Assembly (NCBI GenBank): GCA_016208085.1
Contig: JACQYT010000064.1
Span: 1-48,245, forward strand
Length of the DNA: 48,245 nucleotides
Direction: 5' to 3'
Origin: Elusimicrobiota bacterium
GTDB lineage: Bacteria > Elusimicrobiota > Elusimicrobia > Elusimicrobiales > UBA9959
In this document: positions 16,452-24,602 of the stretch, one piece after another
Numbering within the stretch: the first letter of the stretch is position 1
Layout of the letters: each line of letters begins with the position of its first letter
Notes under the pieces: model-generated
Seen by the model: the letters and a program-made list of their open reading frames with translations, nothing else
What the model was told of the DNA's origin: nothing
Database searches by the model: none
Translations under genes and position numbers: made by a program

Positions 16452-18239
16452 CTAAATTGCCACGCCTCCACGCCTCTTCCCCATCCTCTCTACATGCACC
16501 CATAGCAGTTGCATGTCCGCTGGGGTGACGCCGGGTATCCTGGAAGCCTGAGCCAGGGTTGTGGGCCGCACTTTGGTCAGCTTCTGCCGGGATTCAAGCA
16601 GAAGCCCCTTTAAAGCCGCGAAGTCAAGGCCGGGCGGGATTATCACGTGTTCAAACTTTTTCAGTTTCTCGGCCTCTTTATTGTTCCTGGCGATATAGGC
16701 CGCGTAATCCGTTTCCGTTTTTGCCGAGAGCTCCGCTTTTTCCACGGTCCACGGGGCCATCTCCCCGAAACGAGGGATGAGGGATGAGGGCTGAGGGATG
16801 AGTTTAAGTTTTTCAACGGTATCTTTATAAATTTTAAAAGGCCTTTTGAATTTTTCGCTCACGAGGCCGAGTTTAAGACCGTAATCCATAAGCCGCAGGT
16901 CGGCGTTATCCCGGCGGAGCAGCAGGCGGTACTCGGCCCGCGAGGTGAAGATGCGGTAAGGCTCGTCTATGCCCTTTGAGATAAGGTCGTCTATCATCAC
17001 CCCGATATAGGCTTCGTCCCGCCTTAAGATCAGCGGCTGGAGCCCTTTTATTTTGAGCGCCGCGTTTATGCCCGCCATAAGGCCCTGAGCCGCCGCCTCT
17101 TCATAGCCGGTGGTCCCGTTTATCTGGCCGGCCATGAAAAGTCCCGGGACGATCTTGGCCTGAAGCGAATAATCCAATTGCTGCGGCAGGCAGTAATCGT
17201 ATTCTATGGCGTAAGCCGCGCGCACGAGCTCGGCTTTTTCCAGGCCCGCGACCGAGCGCACAACGGCCGTCTGCACTTCCTCCGGCAGGCTAGTTGAAAG
17301 GCCGTTCACATAATATTCCCCGGTTTCAAAGCCTTCCGGTTCCAGGAACAGGTGATGCGTCGGGTGGTGCGGGAATTTCACTATCTTATCCTCTATGGAG
17401 GGGCAGTAGCGCGGCCCCGCGGATTTGATGCGGCCGCAGTATAGCGGGGATTTGTCCAGGTTTGCGCGGATTATCGCGGCGGTCCCGGCGCCGGTGTGGG
17501 TTATCCAGCAGGGCAGGAGCTTGTTTTCAAGCGAAGCCGTGAAATGCGAGAACGGCGCCGGCGGGTCGTCCGGCTTTTGCTCGGCGCACCTGGAAAAATC
17601 TATCGTGCGGCCGTTCAGGCGCATCGGGGTCCCGGTCTTAAGTCTGCCGAGTTTAAAACCAAGTTCCTCAAGGCTGGGCGACAAACCGTCGCTGGGCGGG
17701 TGATTATAACGGCCGCCTTTGAAAGACAGCAGCCCTATGTGTATCACGCCTTTAAGAAAAGTGCCGGTGGTCAGGATCACGCAGTTGGAGCGGTAGCGGG
17801 TGTTCCTCAAGGTGACGACTCCTTTGAGCCTGGAGCCCTCGGTCCAGATGCGAACCGCCTCGTCCTGGATAAGGGAAATATTGTTTTCAGCTTCAAGCCG
17901 GCGTTTCATCGCGAACTGGTAGAGTTTCTTGTCGCATTGCGCTCTCGGCGAATGGACGGCCGGCCCGCGGGAAGCGTTAAGCATATGCACGCTTAACGCC
18001 GAGCAGTCCGTGTTTTTTGCCATCTGCCCGCCGAGGGCGTCTATTTCGCGCACTATCTGGCCTTTGCCTATGCCGCCGATAGAAGGGTTGCAGGACATCT
18101 GGGCGATGGTGTCCAGATCCTGGGTCATTAAAAGCGTTTTCATGCCCAGGCCCGAGGCGGCCAAAGCGGCTTCCGCTCCGGCGTGCCCCCCGCCCACGAC
18201 TATAACGTCAAAATCTCCGGGATGGCTGAAAAAAGTCAT
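16452..18239 (-). CDS. mnmG: tRNA uridine 5-carboxymethylaminomethyl modification enzyme MnmG
   Basis: FAD enzyme that with MnmE modifies U34 of certain tRNAs. The 595-residue protein has the N-terminal FAD-binding GGGHAGAEAALA, the SCNPSIGGIGKGQIVREID stretch, GTFLKG, MAGQINGTTGYEEAA, and the C-terminal helical region that binds MnmE. It is slightly shorter than the usual 620-630. Residues about 479-490 (PQPSSLIPRF) are coded by a GAGGGATGAG repeat that stays in frame. The start overlaps the stop of the upstream membrane protein gene by four bases. Confidence 0.95.
   Translation of the reverse strand: MTFFSHPGDFDVIVVGGGHAGAEAALAASGLGMKTLLMTQDLDTIAQMSCNPSIGGIGKGQIVREIDALGGQMAKNTDCSALSVHMLNASRGPAVHSPRAQCDKKLYQFAMKRRLEAENNISLIQDEAVRIWTEGSRLKGVVTLRNTRYRSNCVILTTGTFLKGVIHIGLLSFKGGRYNHPPSDGLSPSLEELGFKLGRLKTGTPMRLNGRTIDFSRCAEQKPDDPPAPFSHFTASLENKLLPCWITHTGAGTAAIIRANLDKSPLYCGRIKSAGPRYCPSIEDKIVKFPHHPTHHLFLEPEGFETGEYYVNGLSTSLPEEVQTAVVRSVAGLEKAELVRAAYAIEYDYCLPQQLDYSLQAKIVPGLFMAGQINGTTGYEEAAAQGLMAGINAALKIKGLQPLILRRDEAYIGVMIDDLISKGIDEPYRIFTSRAEYRLLLRRDNADLRLMDYGLKLGLVSEKFKRPFKIYKDTVEKLKLIPQPSSLIPRFGEMAPWTVEKAELSAKTETDYAAYIARNNKEAEKLKKFEHVIIPPGLDFAALKGLLLESRQKLTKVRPTTLAQASRIPGVTPADMQLLWVHVERMGKRRGGVAI
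16771..16803. repeat. GAGGGATGAG tandem repeat inside mnmG
   Basis: Four units of the type GAGGGATGAG / GAGGGCTGAG lie within the coding region, equivalent to the CCTCATCC/CCTTCAGCC units seen between genes near 640 and 4340. The reading frame is kept, adding about ten residues. Confidence 0.65.
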
Positions 18240-18994
18240 AAAATGAACATCAGTCCATAAATTTCTCTTGAGATAAGGCCGGCGCCGTACAGCATGTAAA
18301 AGAACAGCAGCGCTCCGAGAAGTCCCGCGCCCAGGGAGAAGATAGCTTTAGGAACGGCCGCGCCGGTAAAGATCCGGGCCATTTTTATCAGGAGCAGCAG
18401 CGACCACAGGCAGGCCGCGGCTTGGGCGGCTATAAAGAGATTTTCCGACCTCAGTCGGACCGCGGCGAATTCAAGCGGGAAGACGGCCGCGCTTATCAGG
18501 TTCAAGGCCAGCGCCGCCTGAAAAAACCGCCACCAGGTCGAACGTTGCGCGCGGATAACCCAGGCCAGGAACAGCAGCATCCCGGCCGACAATAATAAAA
18601 AGACCGGCGTCGACCGGGCGTAAAAAGCCGCTCCGCCCAGCGCCGCCGCGGTTCCCGCAAAGAGCGGGGCTTTCAGGAATATTTTCCCCGCGCTGAAAGT
18701 TCTGAGGAAATACAGGAACAGCGCGGAAGCAACCGCCGCGAAGAGCGTGCCCCACCATAGTTCCGTGGAGAAATAAAAAATCCAGCTCTTTTCCCCCAGG
18801 CCCAGCGGCGCGAATTCGGCCGGAAAATCCGGCGGCTTCATCTCCATGAAAAGCGCGTTCACCAGGAGGCACAGGATATAAACGGCGATGGGCGCGGCCG
18901 CCCTGGTCCTGCCGTTGAATATTTCCCAAAATTTGAGTTCCGGTTCCGTGATCAGACCCTTTGAAAAAAACAGGAGCTCTTTGAATATCCCCAT
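18236..18994 (-). CDS. Uncharacterised polytopic membrane protein between mnmE and mnmG
   Basis: A 252-residue protein with about six hydrophobic segments after an amphipathic N-terminus (MGIFKELLFFSKGLITEPELKF...). The general look (short soluble start with an F-x-G-L-I-x-E-P pattern and six helices) resembles Yip1-type proteins, but I would not assign it. It starts one base after the mnmE stop and overlaps mnmG by four bases, so all three are translated from one transcript. Confidence 0.6.
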   Translation of the reverse strand: MGIFKELLFFSKGLITEPELKFWEIFNGRTRAAAPIAVYILCLLVNALFMEMKPPDFPAEFAPLGLGEKSWIFYFSTELWWGTLFAAVASALFLYFLRTFSAGKIFLKAPLFAGTAAALGGAAFYARSTPVFLLLSAGMLLFLAWVIRAQRSTWWRFFQAALALNLISAAVFPLEFAAVRLRSENLFIAAQAAACLWSLLLLIKMARIFTGAAVPKAIFSLGAGLLGALLFFYMLYGAGLISREIYGLMFIL

Positions 18995-20377
18995 TTATTT
19001 CCCCACGCAGAAATTTTTGAAGATGTCGGCCAGCAGTTCCTCAGAGGTCGTTTCGCCCAGTATTACGGCAAGCTCTCCCAGCGCTCCTTTGAGATGTTCC
19101 GCCGCCAGTTCAAAAGGGAAAGTTTTTCCGCTTTCAAGCTCTTTGAGTTTTTCAAGCTCTTTGCGGGCGTTTAAAAGCGCCTGGAAATGCCTGGCGGAAG
19201 TTATTACGGCGGAGGCTTCGGCGGAGAACAGCCGCCCCCGCTCGCCGGCCAGCAGTTTTTTCAGCGTTTCGACGCCTTCTCCGGTCTTGCACGATAAGCT
19301 TGTCCCCCCCGCTATTTCAGCGGGCGGCCTTTTGGGCGGCAGGTCGCTTTTATTAAAAACCTTCAGCACGGCGGTTCCCCGCTGCGCGTTAGCTGCTATG
19401 GCCTTTTGGACCCGGCGGTCGGCGGCGCCGGCGCTTTTAGCCGCGTCCTGCACCCACAGGATGAGATCGGACGTCTTAAGGGCTTTGAATGTCCGTTTGA
19501 TGCCTTCTTTTTCAACGGGGTTGCCGGTCCGCCGGTTTATGCCGGCGGTGTCGGTGAAGATAACGGACAGGCCCGAGACGTCCAGCTTTTCCTCTATCGT
19601 GTCGCGCGTGGTGCCGGCCGAAGGGGCCACTATCGCCCTTTTGTAGCCTAAAAGAGAGTTTAACAGCGAAGATTTTCCGCAGTTGGGCGCGCCGGCTATG
19701 GCCGCCCGGATGCCGTGTTTGAGATAGCGCCCTTTTTCAAAACTGTCGGCCAGGACCTGTATCCCGCGCGCAAGCAGGAGGGTCTTTTCCCTGAAGGAGG
19801 AAAGATCCAGCGCCGGCAGCTCTTCGTATGAATCGTCCAGGCGAACTTCAAGCTCGCTCAGCAGGGTTATAAGTCTCCGCCTTAATTTCCGGATCTGTTT
19901 TGAAACTCCGCCCTCAATCTGGGTTATGGCGGCCCGGTGGGCCGCCGCGCTCTCGGAAAGTATCAGGTCGTTGACCGCCTCGGCCTGGGCCAGGTCGAGC
20001 TTTCCGTTTATGAAGGCGCGGAACGTGAATTCGCCCGGCCGGGCTTCTACGGCCCCGTGCTTGATGGCGAGGTTCACTATCCGGGAGATTATATAAGGAG
20101 AGCCGTGGCAGAAGATCTCCACCATCTGCTCGCCGGTGTAGCTTTTGGGCGAAGGATACAGAAGGGTTATGGTCCGGTCAAGGAGCCGGCCGTCTTCATG
20201 GGCCCTGAGCAGATAAGCGGAGCGGGGTTTGGGATCGTCAAAAGCTTTGCGGGGTTCGAGGAACGCTTTGGCGACGGAGAACGCGCCGGGGCCCGAAAGC
20301 CTCACCACCGCTATGGCGCCGGGACCCGGCGCGGACGCGGGCGCCACAACGGTCTGGGTGGTGTCGGGAATAAGCAT
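18995..20377 (-). CDS. mnmE: tRNA modification GTPase MnmE
   Basis: GTPase that partners MnmG in tRNA U34 modification. The 460-residue protein has the N-terminal TrmE folate-binding domain (TVVAPASAPGPGAIAVVRLSG), a helical domain, and an inserted G domain: G1 GAPNCGKSS, G2 TTRD, G3 DTAGI, G4 NKSD. The invariant C-terminal CxGK motif is present as CVGK. Length is normal. The gene follows jag on the same strand with a three-base gap. Confidence 0.96.
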   Translation of the reverse strand: MLIPDTTQTVVAPASAPGPGAIAVVRLSGPGAFSVAKAFLEPRKAFDDPKPRSAYLLRAHEDGRLLDRTITLLYPSPKSYTGEQMVEIFCHGSPYIISRIVNLAIKHGAVEARPGEFTFRAFINGKLDLAQAEAVNDLILSESAAAHRAAITQIEGGVSKQIRKLRRRLITLLSELEVRLDDSYEELPALDLSSFREKTLLLARGIQVLADSFEKGRYLKHGIRAAIAGAPNCGKSSLLNSLLGYKRAIVAPSAGTTRDTIEEKLDVSGLSVIFTDTAGINRRTGNPVEKEGIKRTFKALKTSDLILWVQDAAKSAGAADRRVQKAIAANAQRGTAVLKVFNKSDLPPKRPPAEIAGGTSLSCKTGEGVETLKKLLAGERGRLFSAEASAVITSARHFQALLNARKELEKLKELESGKTFPFELAAEHLKGALGELAVILGETTSEELLADIFKNFCVGK

Positions 20378-20380
20378 CTG

Positions 20381-21346
20381 CTATTTTGCAGGCTCTTCTT
20401 TCTTTGAGAGCGGTTTGATCACGACTTTCCGCCATCTGCCTTCTCCTTCAGAAAATGTTTCCACGCCGGGATACGAAGCCTTTACAAGGCCGTGTACGAA
20501 CTTGCGCAAAGACGCCGGCATCGGTTCCAGCCTGTAAGGCCGGGCGGTTTCCTGAACGCTTTTTGCCGCGGACTCCACTTTCTTAAGGAGCTCGGCTTCT
20601 TTCAATTTCCAATAGTCGCAGGTGTCGATCCTGACCGCTATGCGGCCGTGGCGGCTCCTATTGATCATTGAATTGACCAGGAACTGCAGGGATTGCAGAC
20701 CTCTGGCATTTTCATCGGTGAACGCCGCGGACTCGCCGGATTCAAATTTCAGCGAGATGAGCCCTTCCTGGGCGTCGTGTTTGGCGTCGGTGATAGAAGC
20801 CTGTATGCCCATCAGTCCCAGGATCCGGGCAAGCGCCGTTTTAGCGTGCTCTAACGGGTCTTCGGGGGCTTTGGCGCCCGCCGGTTCCGCCGGGAGGGCG
20901 ATCTCGGTATAGACCGGTTCCGGCCTTCTAGCCTGGTATTGCATAGCGGCCGGCCGGCTTTCCGGAGTCTGGCCGCTTGCCGGCCCGGGGCCTTTTGCTG
21001 CGGCGTTTGGGAAGGACTGCCTGTCGACCCTCTGGTAATCGGGCCGGAAACCGCCGCGCCTGGAATGTTCGCGCCGGGGACCGCCCTCGTGCCTGTGGCC
21101 GTCATTGCGGCGGCCGCGGCCGTGAGCGGCGCGTTCCGGCCGGCGTTCTTCTGCCTCCGGCGCCCCGCCGGTCCACTTTTTTTCCCTCAGGCATACGCAG
21201 GCTTTCTTCACGCCAAAGCCTAAAATACCTTTTGAACCTTCGCTGACCACCACCACTTCCACCTGGTCGCGTCTTAGCCCGATCTCCGTCAGGCCTTTTT
21301 CAACCGCGTCCTGTATGGTTTTGGCTTCCACTTTTATCTCTTTCAT
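20381..21346 (-). CDS. jag: RNA-binding protein Jag/KhpB
   Basis: The ATG at 21346 has a strong AAGGAGG site and gives 321 residues; a longer frame to 21496 overlaps yidC and is rejected. Domains: an N-terminal Jag_N domain (about residues 1-55, GSKGILGFGVKKA), a long Arg/Gly/Pro-rich disordered linker (about 60-170), a KH domain (about 185-250) and a C-terminal R3H domain (about 255-310, with LRKFVHGLVKASYPG). Jag/KhpB proteins bind RNA and affect cell elongation and division. It follows yidC, its usual partner. Confidence 0.9.
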   Translation of the reverse strand: MKEIKVEAKTIQDAVEKGLTEIGLRRDQVEVVVVSEGSKGILGFGVKKACVCLREKKWTGGAPEAEERRPERAAHGRGRRNDGHRHEGGPRREHSRRGGFRPDYQRVDRQSFPNAAAKGPGPASGQTPESRPAAMQYQARRPEPVYTEIALPAEPAGAKAPEDPLEHAKTALARILGLMGIQASITDAKHDAQEGLISLKFESGESAAFTDENARGLQSLQFLVNSMINRSRHGRIAVRIDTCDYWKLKEAELLKKVESAAKSVQETARPYRLEPMPASLRKFVHGLVKASYPGVETFSEGEGRWRKVVIKPLSKKEEPAK

Positions 21347-21372
21347 GTTGTCCTCCTTAAATTGATATAAAG

Positions 21373-22953
21373 TTACGCCGTCTTGTTCTTCATGTACATG
21401 GTCTGGGCGAACCCCCAGACGCTGTTTATCAGCCAGTAAAGCACCAGGCCCGAAGGGAAAGTGAGGAACATGAACGTGAACACCACCGGCATCCACTTCA
21501 TCATGGCCGCCTGGGTCGGCTCGCCGCCTTGGGGGTTCAGGTGCTGCTGAAGGAACATTATCCCCCCCATGACCAGCGGCAGGACATAGTACGGATCTTT
21601 GGCCGAGAGGTCCTTTATCCAGAACACGAAAGGCGCCCCGTGCAGCGCCCAGGATTCGCGCAGCGCGGTGAAAAGAGCGAAGAACACCGGTATCTGCAGC
21701 AGCATCGGCAGGCAGCCGCCGAGGGGATTGGTGCCGTGCTTTTTGTAAAGTTCCAGGATCTCGGAGTTCAGGCGTTTGGGATCGTTTTTATAACGGGCCT
21801 GAATGGACTGCATTTCCGGCTGTATCTTTTTCATTACGGCCATGGCTTTATAGCTTTTTATGCTCAGCGGCGTCAGCAGTAGCTGCAGGATGACGCTTAA
21901 TATTACGATGGCGGTCCCGTAATTGCCGGTGAGATTGTAGAAATAGATCAGGGCCGAATTGGCCAGCTTGGCCAGCGGCGAGAAGAAGCCGAAATCCACC
22001 GAGCGGTCAAGGCCGCGGCCCAGCTCTTTGAGCAACTTGTAGTCTTTGGGCCCTATATAGAATTCCACGCGCCAGGTCCGGGTCTCGTTCGGGCCGACCC
22101 CGGCGGCGGCGACCGGGATGGACAGCAGCGGGGCTTCCTTGTCGTCTATCTTCGGTTTGGAAAGGGCGAGCTCGGCGCTTTTAACGTCTCCCGCCAGCAC
22201 GGCGGCCAGGAAATACCGGTTGTCAATGCCGGCCCACAGCCACTCGCCGGTCTTGCGGGTTTCTTTAAGCTTCTTTATGGTGGGGTGCTTTCTACCCTCT
22301 TCCATAACGGTGTACTGCGCTTTCCACAGGCCCGGATTTTCCTTTTTCTCGCTTCCCACCGTCCCCAGCCCGGGTCCGAGTTTTAAATGCCATTGCGGAA
22401 GTTCCGCGGCCGTTTTCCCTGAGTTGAACGCGCTTATTTCAAGAAGGTTTATCTTGTTGTCGCCGTTCAGCGTGAATTTTTTCGTGACCGTTATGTCTTT
22501 TGAAGCGGGGGCCGAGAAGGCGACGCTGTCCCGGGTCAGATTCTTCAGCGTGAAATTCAGGTTTTCAAAGCTGCTTAAAAAGCCCGGAGTCGGCTCCAGT
22601 ATCAGTTCCAGCGGAGCCACGGGCCCCTGGTATATGATGCTTTTGACGGAAGCGCCTGCCGCGTGAAAAAAATAGGAGGCTTTTGCCAGTTTGATCTCTA
22701 CCGCGTCCTTTTGCCAGTCGGATTTTAAGGCTGAAGGCTGAAGGCTGAGGGCTGAAGGCTGGGAACCGGGTACCGGCGACTGGGAACTGGCAACTGGAGA
22801 CTGGTGACCATCGGCTGACGGCGGAGTTCCGGCATTCTGCGATTGTTGGGCGGCGGGCGCAGTCTGCCTCGGCTGGGGCTTTTCTATGAAGGCATACCAG
22901 AGTATGTATACCGCCGAAGACAGCGCCACCGCAAGGATAAGGTTCTTTTGCAT
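21373..22953 (-). CDS. yidC: Membrane protein insertase YidC
   Basis: Inserts proteins into the inner membrane with or without SecYEG. The 526-residue protein is the long Gram-negative form: N-terminal membrane helix (about 3-17), a linker, a periplasmic P1 beta domain (about 80-330), and the five-helix core (about 340-520) with NYGTAIVILSVILQLLLTPL, the hydrophilic hairpin QPEMQSIQARYKNDPKRLN, and PLGGCLPMLLQIPVFFALF. A GGAGCG site precedes the ATG. Residues about 49-76 of the linker (Ser/Pro/Gln-rich) are coded by a tandem repeat. Confidence 0.96.
   Translation of the reverse strand: MQKNLILAVALSSAVYILWYAFIEKPQPRQTAPAAQQSQNAGTPPSADGHQSPVASSQSPVPGSQPSALSLQPSALKSDWQKDAVEIKLAKASYFFHAAGASVKSIIYQGPVAPLELILEPTPGFLSSFENLNFTLKNLTRDSVAFSAPASKDITVTKKFTLNGDNKINLLEISAFNSGKTAAELPQWHLKLGPGLGTVGSEKKENPGLWKAQYTVMEEGRKHPTIKKLKETRKTGEWLWAGIDNRYFLAAVLAGDVKSAELALSKPKIDDKEAPLLSIPVAAAGVGPNETRTWRVEFYIGPKDYKLLKELGRGLDRSVDFGFFSPLAKLANSALIYFYNLTGNYGTAIVILSVILQLLLTPLSIKSYKAMAVMKKIQPEMQSIQARYKNDPKRLNSEILELYKKHGTNPLGGCLPMLLQIPVFFALFTALRESWALHGAPFVFWIKDLSAKDPYYVLPLVMGGIMFLQQHLNPQGGEPTQAAMMKWMPVVFTFMFLTFPSGLVLYWLINSVWGFAQTMYMKNKTA
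22728..22808. repeat. Minisatellite-like repeat inside the yidC linker
   Basis: Units of GGCTGAAGGCTGA type (22728-22765) and ACTGGGAACTGG type (22766-22808) are kept in frame and code Ser-Gln-Pro-rich residues. The units resemble intergenic CCTTCAGCC runs near 640 and 4340. They fall in the periplasmic linker between the first helix and the P1 domain, a place likely to tolerate extra residues. Confidence 0.7.
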
Positions 22954-22972
22954 TTATTCGCTCCTTAAGAGC

Positions 22973-23046
22973 AGGGTATAGGGTAGAGGGGTTAGGGTAT
23001 AGGGTAAGGAGTTTCTTATTTCTGCACCCTCTACCCTTATACCCTG
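22973..23046. repeat. GGGTATAGGGTAGAGGG inverted repeat between yidC and yidD
   Basis: CAGGGTATAGGGTAGAGGG on the left faces CCCTCTACCCTTATACCCTG on the right, with a GGAGTTTCTTATTTCTGCA centre. Head and centre match the start of the array at 12012. It can fold as a long hairpin in the rpmH-rnpA-yidD-yidC transcript. Confidence 0.75.
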
Positions 23047-23050
23047 TCCT

Positions 23051-23287
23051 TCACGGGACCGGGTCGTCGCCGCCCGGATGCCAGGGATGACAGCGGGTTA
23101 TCCTCCTGGCGCTTAACAGAACGCCGCGGGATAATCCGTGTTTTTTAAAGGATTGGAAGCTGTACTCGGAGCAGGTCGGATGGAATCTGCAGGCGCGCGG
23201 GCCCAGCAAGGGCCTGAAAAGCCTGTATGCCGCGTACAGTATGTCCGCGGCGCTGCGGACCCGGGCGTTGAAATTCTTCGCGGTCAT
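23051..23287 (-). CDS. yidD: Membrane protein insertion efficiency factor YidD
   Basis: Small membrane-associated protein that helps YidC-dependent insertion. The ATG at 23287 overlaps the rnpA stop as ATGA and gives 78 residues; a longer frame to 23359 reads through rnpA and is rejected. The family core is clear: amphipathic helix with [20 protein letters not shown], then [11 protein letters not shown] and the C-terminal [14 protein letters not shown]. Order rnpA-yidD-yidC is classical. Confidence 0.95.
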   Translation of the reverse strand: MTAKNFNARVRSAADILYAAYRLFRPLLGPRACRFHPTCSEYSFQSFKKHGLSRGVLLSARRITRCHPWHPGGDDPVP

Positions 23288-23673
23288 TGCGCTATCTTCG
23301 CCCTGGCCCAGAGCGCGCTCAAGCGCTCGCGGGCCTCTGAAAGGTTTTGTATCCGGCATCCGATCTTCGGATAAACGATAATATGGGCTCCGTCCTTTAA
23401 CCCGTCTTTTGATAACCTGAAGGCCTCCCTTAAAAGTCTTTTAAGCCTGTTGCGACGTACGGCGCCGCCTGTTTTCCTGCTGACAACAAGGCCCAGCTTC
23501 TTAGCCCGGGCCGCGAGCGGATTCCCGGCTGATTTTCCCGCCGTGCCGCCGTGCGCGACGCACGACCACATCGTCATGTCCCGCGCGGCGGTCTTAACGC
23601 CTTTGCTGAAGACAAATTCAAAAACTTTCCGCAGGCGAAGACGCTGATTTGGGGAAAACGGGAATTTTTTCAC
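23284..23673 (-). CDS. rnpA: Ribonuclease P protein component RnpA
   Basis: Protein subunit of RNase P, which matures tRNA 5' ends. The core [20 protein letters not shown] carries the family RNR motif. I start it at the GTG at 23673 ([13 protein letters not shown]), two bases after the rpmH stop, giving 129 residues, the normal size. An ATG at 23697 would overlap rpmH and add eight residues. The much longer frame to 23850 is an artefact of reading rpmH in the wrong frame. A stretch of about 15 residues ([15 protein letters not shown]) is inserted before the core. Confidence 0.92.
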   Translation of the reverse strand: MKKFPFSPNQRLRLRKVFEFVFSKGVKTAARDMTMWSCVAHGGTAGKSAGNPLAARAKKLGLVVSRKTGGAVRRNRLKRLLREAFRLSKDGLKDGAHIIVYPKIGCRIQNLSEARERLSALWARAKIAQ

Positions 23674-23675
23674 TT

Positions 23676-23813
23676 TTATTCCGGGATCAGGCTCCATCTG
23701 CCTTTGCGGCGTCTTCTCGCCAGGGTTCTCCTTCCGCCCTGCGTTTTCATTTTTGCCCGAAAACCAATATGTTTTTTTCTTTTTCTGACGTTCGGTCTGT
23801 ATGTCGGTAGCAT
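23676..23813 (-). CDS. rpmH: 50S ribosomal protein L34
   Basis: A 45-codon frame hidden beneath the spurious upstream extension of rnpA. The product starts [20 protein letters not shown] and continues with [20 protein letters not shown], the unmistakable L34 pattern (family: xRTYQPSxxxRxRxHGFRxRMxTxxGRxxLxxRRxKGRxxL). Its stop lies two bases before the rnpA GTG. No ribosome site is seen; the promoter would place the transcript start within about two bases of the ATG, so a leaderless message is likely. Confidence 0.93.
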   Translation of the reverse strand: MLPTYRPNVRKRKKHIGFRAKMKTQGGRRTLARRRRKGRWSLIPE

Positions 23814-23821
23814 AACTTGTT

Positions 23822-23850
23822 ATTATATTAAATAACCATAAAAGAATCAA
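23822..23850 (-). promoter_or_regulatory. Promoter of rpmH-rnpA operon, leaderless geometry
   Basis: Minus-strand TTGATT (23850-23845) and consensus TATAAT (23827-23822) are 17 bases apart. Only eight bases lie between the -10 box and the rpmH ATG at 23813. Counting the -10 box as -12 to -7 puts the transcript start at about 23815, leaving a two-base leader. Confidence 0.75.
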
Positions 23851-23857
23851 AATCCTA

Positions 23858-23866
23858 TGCTAGAAT
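23858..23866 (+). promoter_or_regulatory. Extended -10 element of recO, leaderless geometry
   Basis: TGCTAGAAT is an extended -10 (TGn plus TAGAAT) whose predicted start is the A of the recO ATG at 23873. No good -35 is visible, which fits extended -10 promoters. rpsB has the almost identical TGCTAGTAT. Confidence 0.45.
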
Positions 23867-23872
23867 ATAATC

Positions 23873-24577
23873 ATGATTTTCTGCGATTACGGCATTGTGC
23901 TGTGGCGGCGGCCCCTGCGCGAAAACGACCGGATTGTTACCGTCTATACCAAAGAGCGCGGCAAGCTGGAAGTGAATTTTAAGAGCGTGCGGCTGCCCAA
24001 AGGCAGGCTCAAGGCGCTTTCCGAGCCCGTGAGCTTCGGCGATTACCGCTTTTATCTTAAAAGCGGCTCCAGTTTCCCGGTCTGCGCCGGCGGCAAAACG
24101 CTTTCCGTCTTTCCCCGCATCCGCCGCGATATGGAACTTATGTTCACGGCGCTTTATTTCTGCGAAGTTGTGGCAAAACTTACCCCCGCCAACTCCCCGA
24201 GCCCCGCAAAATACGACTTGCTGCTGGGCGCGCTGCGGGAGCTTGAAGCCGGCGGATGCTCGCAATGGATGCGCCACGCTTTCGCGCTGCGGATGATGGA
24301 AAGCGCGGGTTTCGGCCTTAAGCACACGGCGGCGGGTCTTGACTCCGGGCTCTGGGAGACGCTGCATGACGGCTCGTGGCCGCAGGTGCACGCGCTCCAT
24401 GCCCGGGACACGGATATCAACTATCTTGAGAACCTGATTGAAAGGTTTTTTGAGGAGCAGCTCGGCCTGCGCCTGAAAACGCCGGAATTTATTAAAAATT
24501 TTTGCGGCAAAGGCTATGCCAGTGCCATAACAGCAGGTATAGGGCGGGGGGTAACCGGCACCCTTGACACTGAGTAA
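23873..24577 (+). CDS. recO: DNA repair protein RecO
   Basis: RecO anneals DNA and loads RecA with RecR (and RecF) in gap repair. The 234-residue protein has the N-terminal OB fold (GIVLWRRPLRENDRIVTVYTKERGKLEV), the KGRLKALSEP stretch and the helical C-terminal domain; the four-cysteine zinc site found in some RecO proteins is not evident. It is transcribed away from rpmH, where dnaA often sits in other bacteria. The last codons include a 20-base match (about 24489-24508) to the AAAAATTTTTGCGGCAAA part of the intergenic hairpin repeat, so the C-terminus may have been altered by a repeat remnant. Confidence 0.88.
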   Translation: MIFCDYGIVLWRRPLRENDRIVTVYTKERGKLEVNFKSVRLPKGRLKALSEPVSFGDYRFYLKSGSSFPVCAGGKTLSVFPRIRRDMELMFTALYFCEVVAKLTPANSPSPAKYDLLLGALRELEAGGCSQWMRHAFALRMMESAGFGLKHTAAGLDSGLWETLHDGSWPQVHALHARDTDINYLENLIERFFEEQLGLRLKTPEFIKNFCGKGYASAITAGIGRGVTGTLDTE

Positions 24578-24593
24578 AATTACTCAGTATAAT
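24564..24593 (+). promoter_or_regulatory. Consensus promoter with operator-like palindrome, ahead of the ATPase gene
   Basis: TTGACA (24564-24569) and TATAAT (24588-24593) are both perfect consensus hexamers with an 18-base spacer. The spacer is filled by the perfect palindrome ACTGAGTAA-AA-TTACTCAGT (24569-24588), and one more half-site (GAGTAAATT) follows at 24594-24602. A protein bound to the palindrome would block RNA polymerase. The predicted start is near 24600, only three bases before the ATG at 24603. The palindrome overlaps the recO stop codon. Confidence 0.75.
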
Positions 24594-24602
24594 GAGTAAA
24601 TT

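Noticed and set aside
23697-23850. N-terminal extension of rnpA to 23850
   Set aside because: This stretch codes L34 in a different frame; RnpA then has its normal length from 23673.
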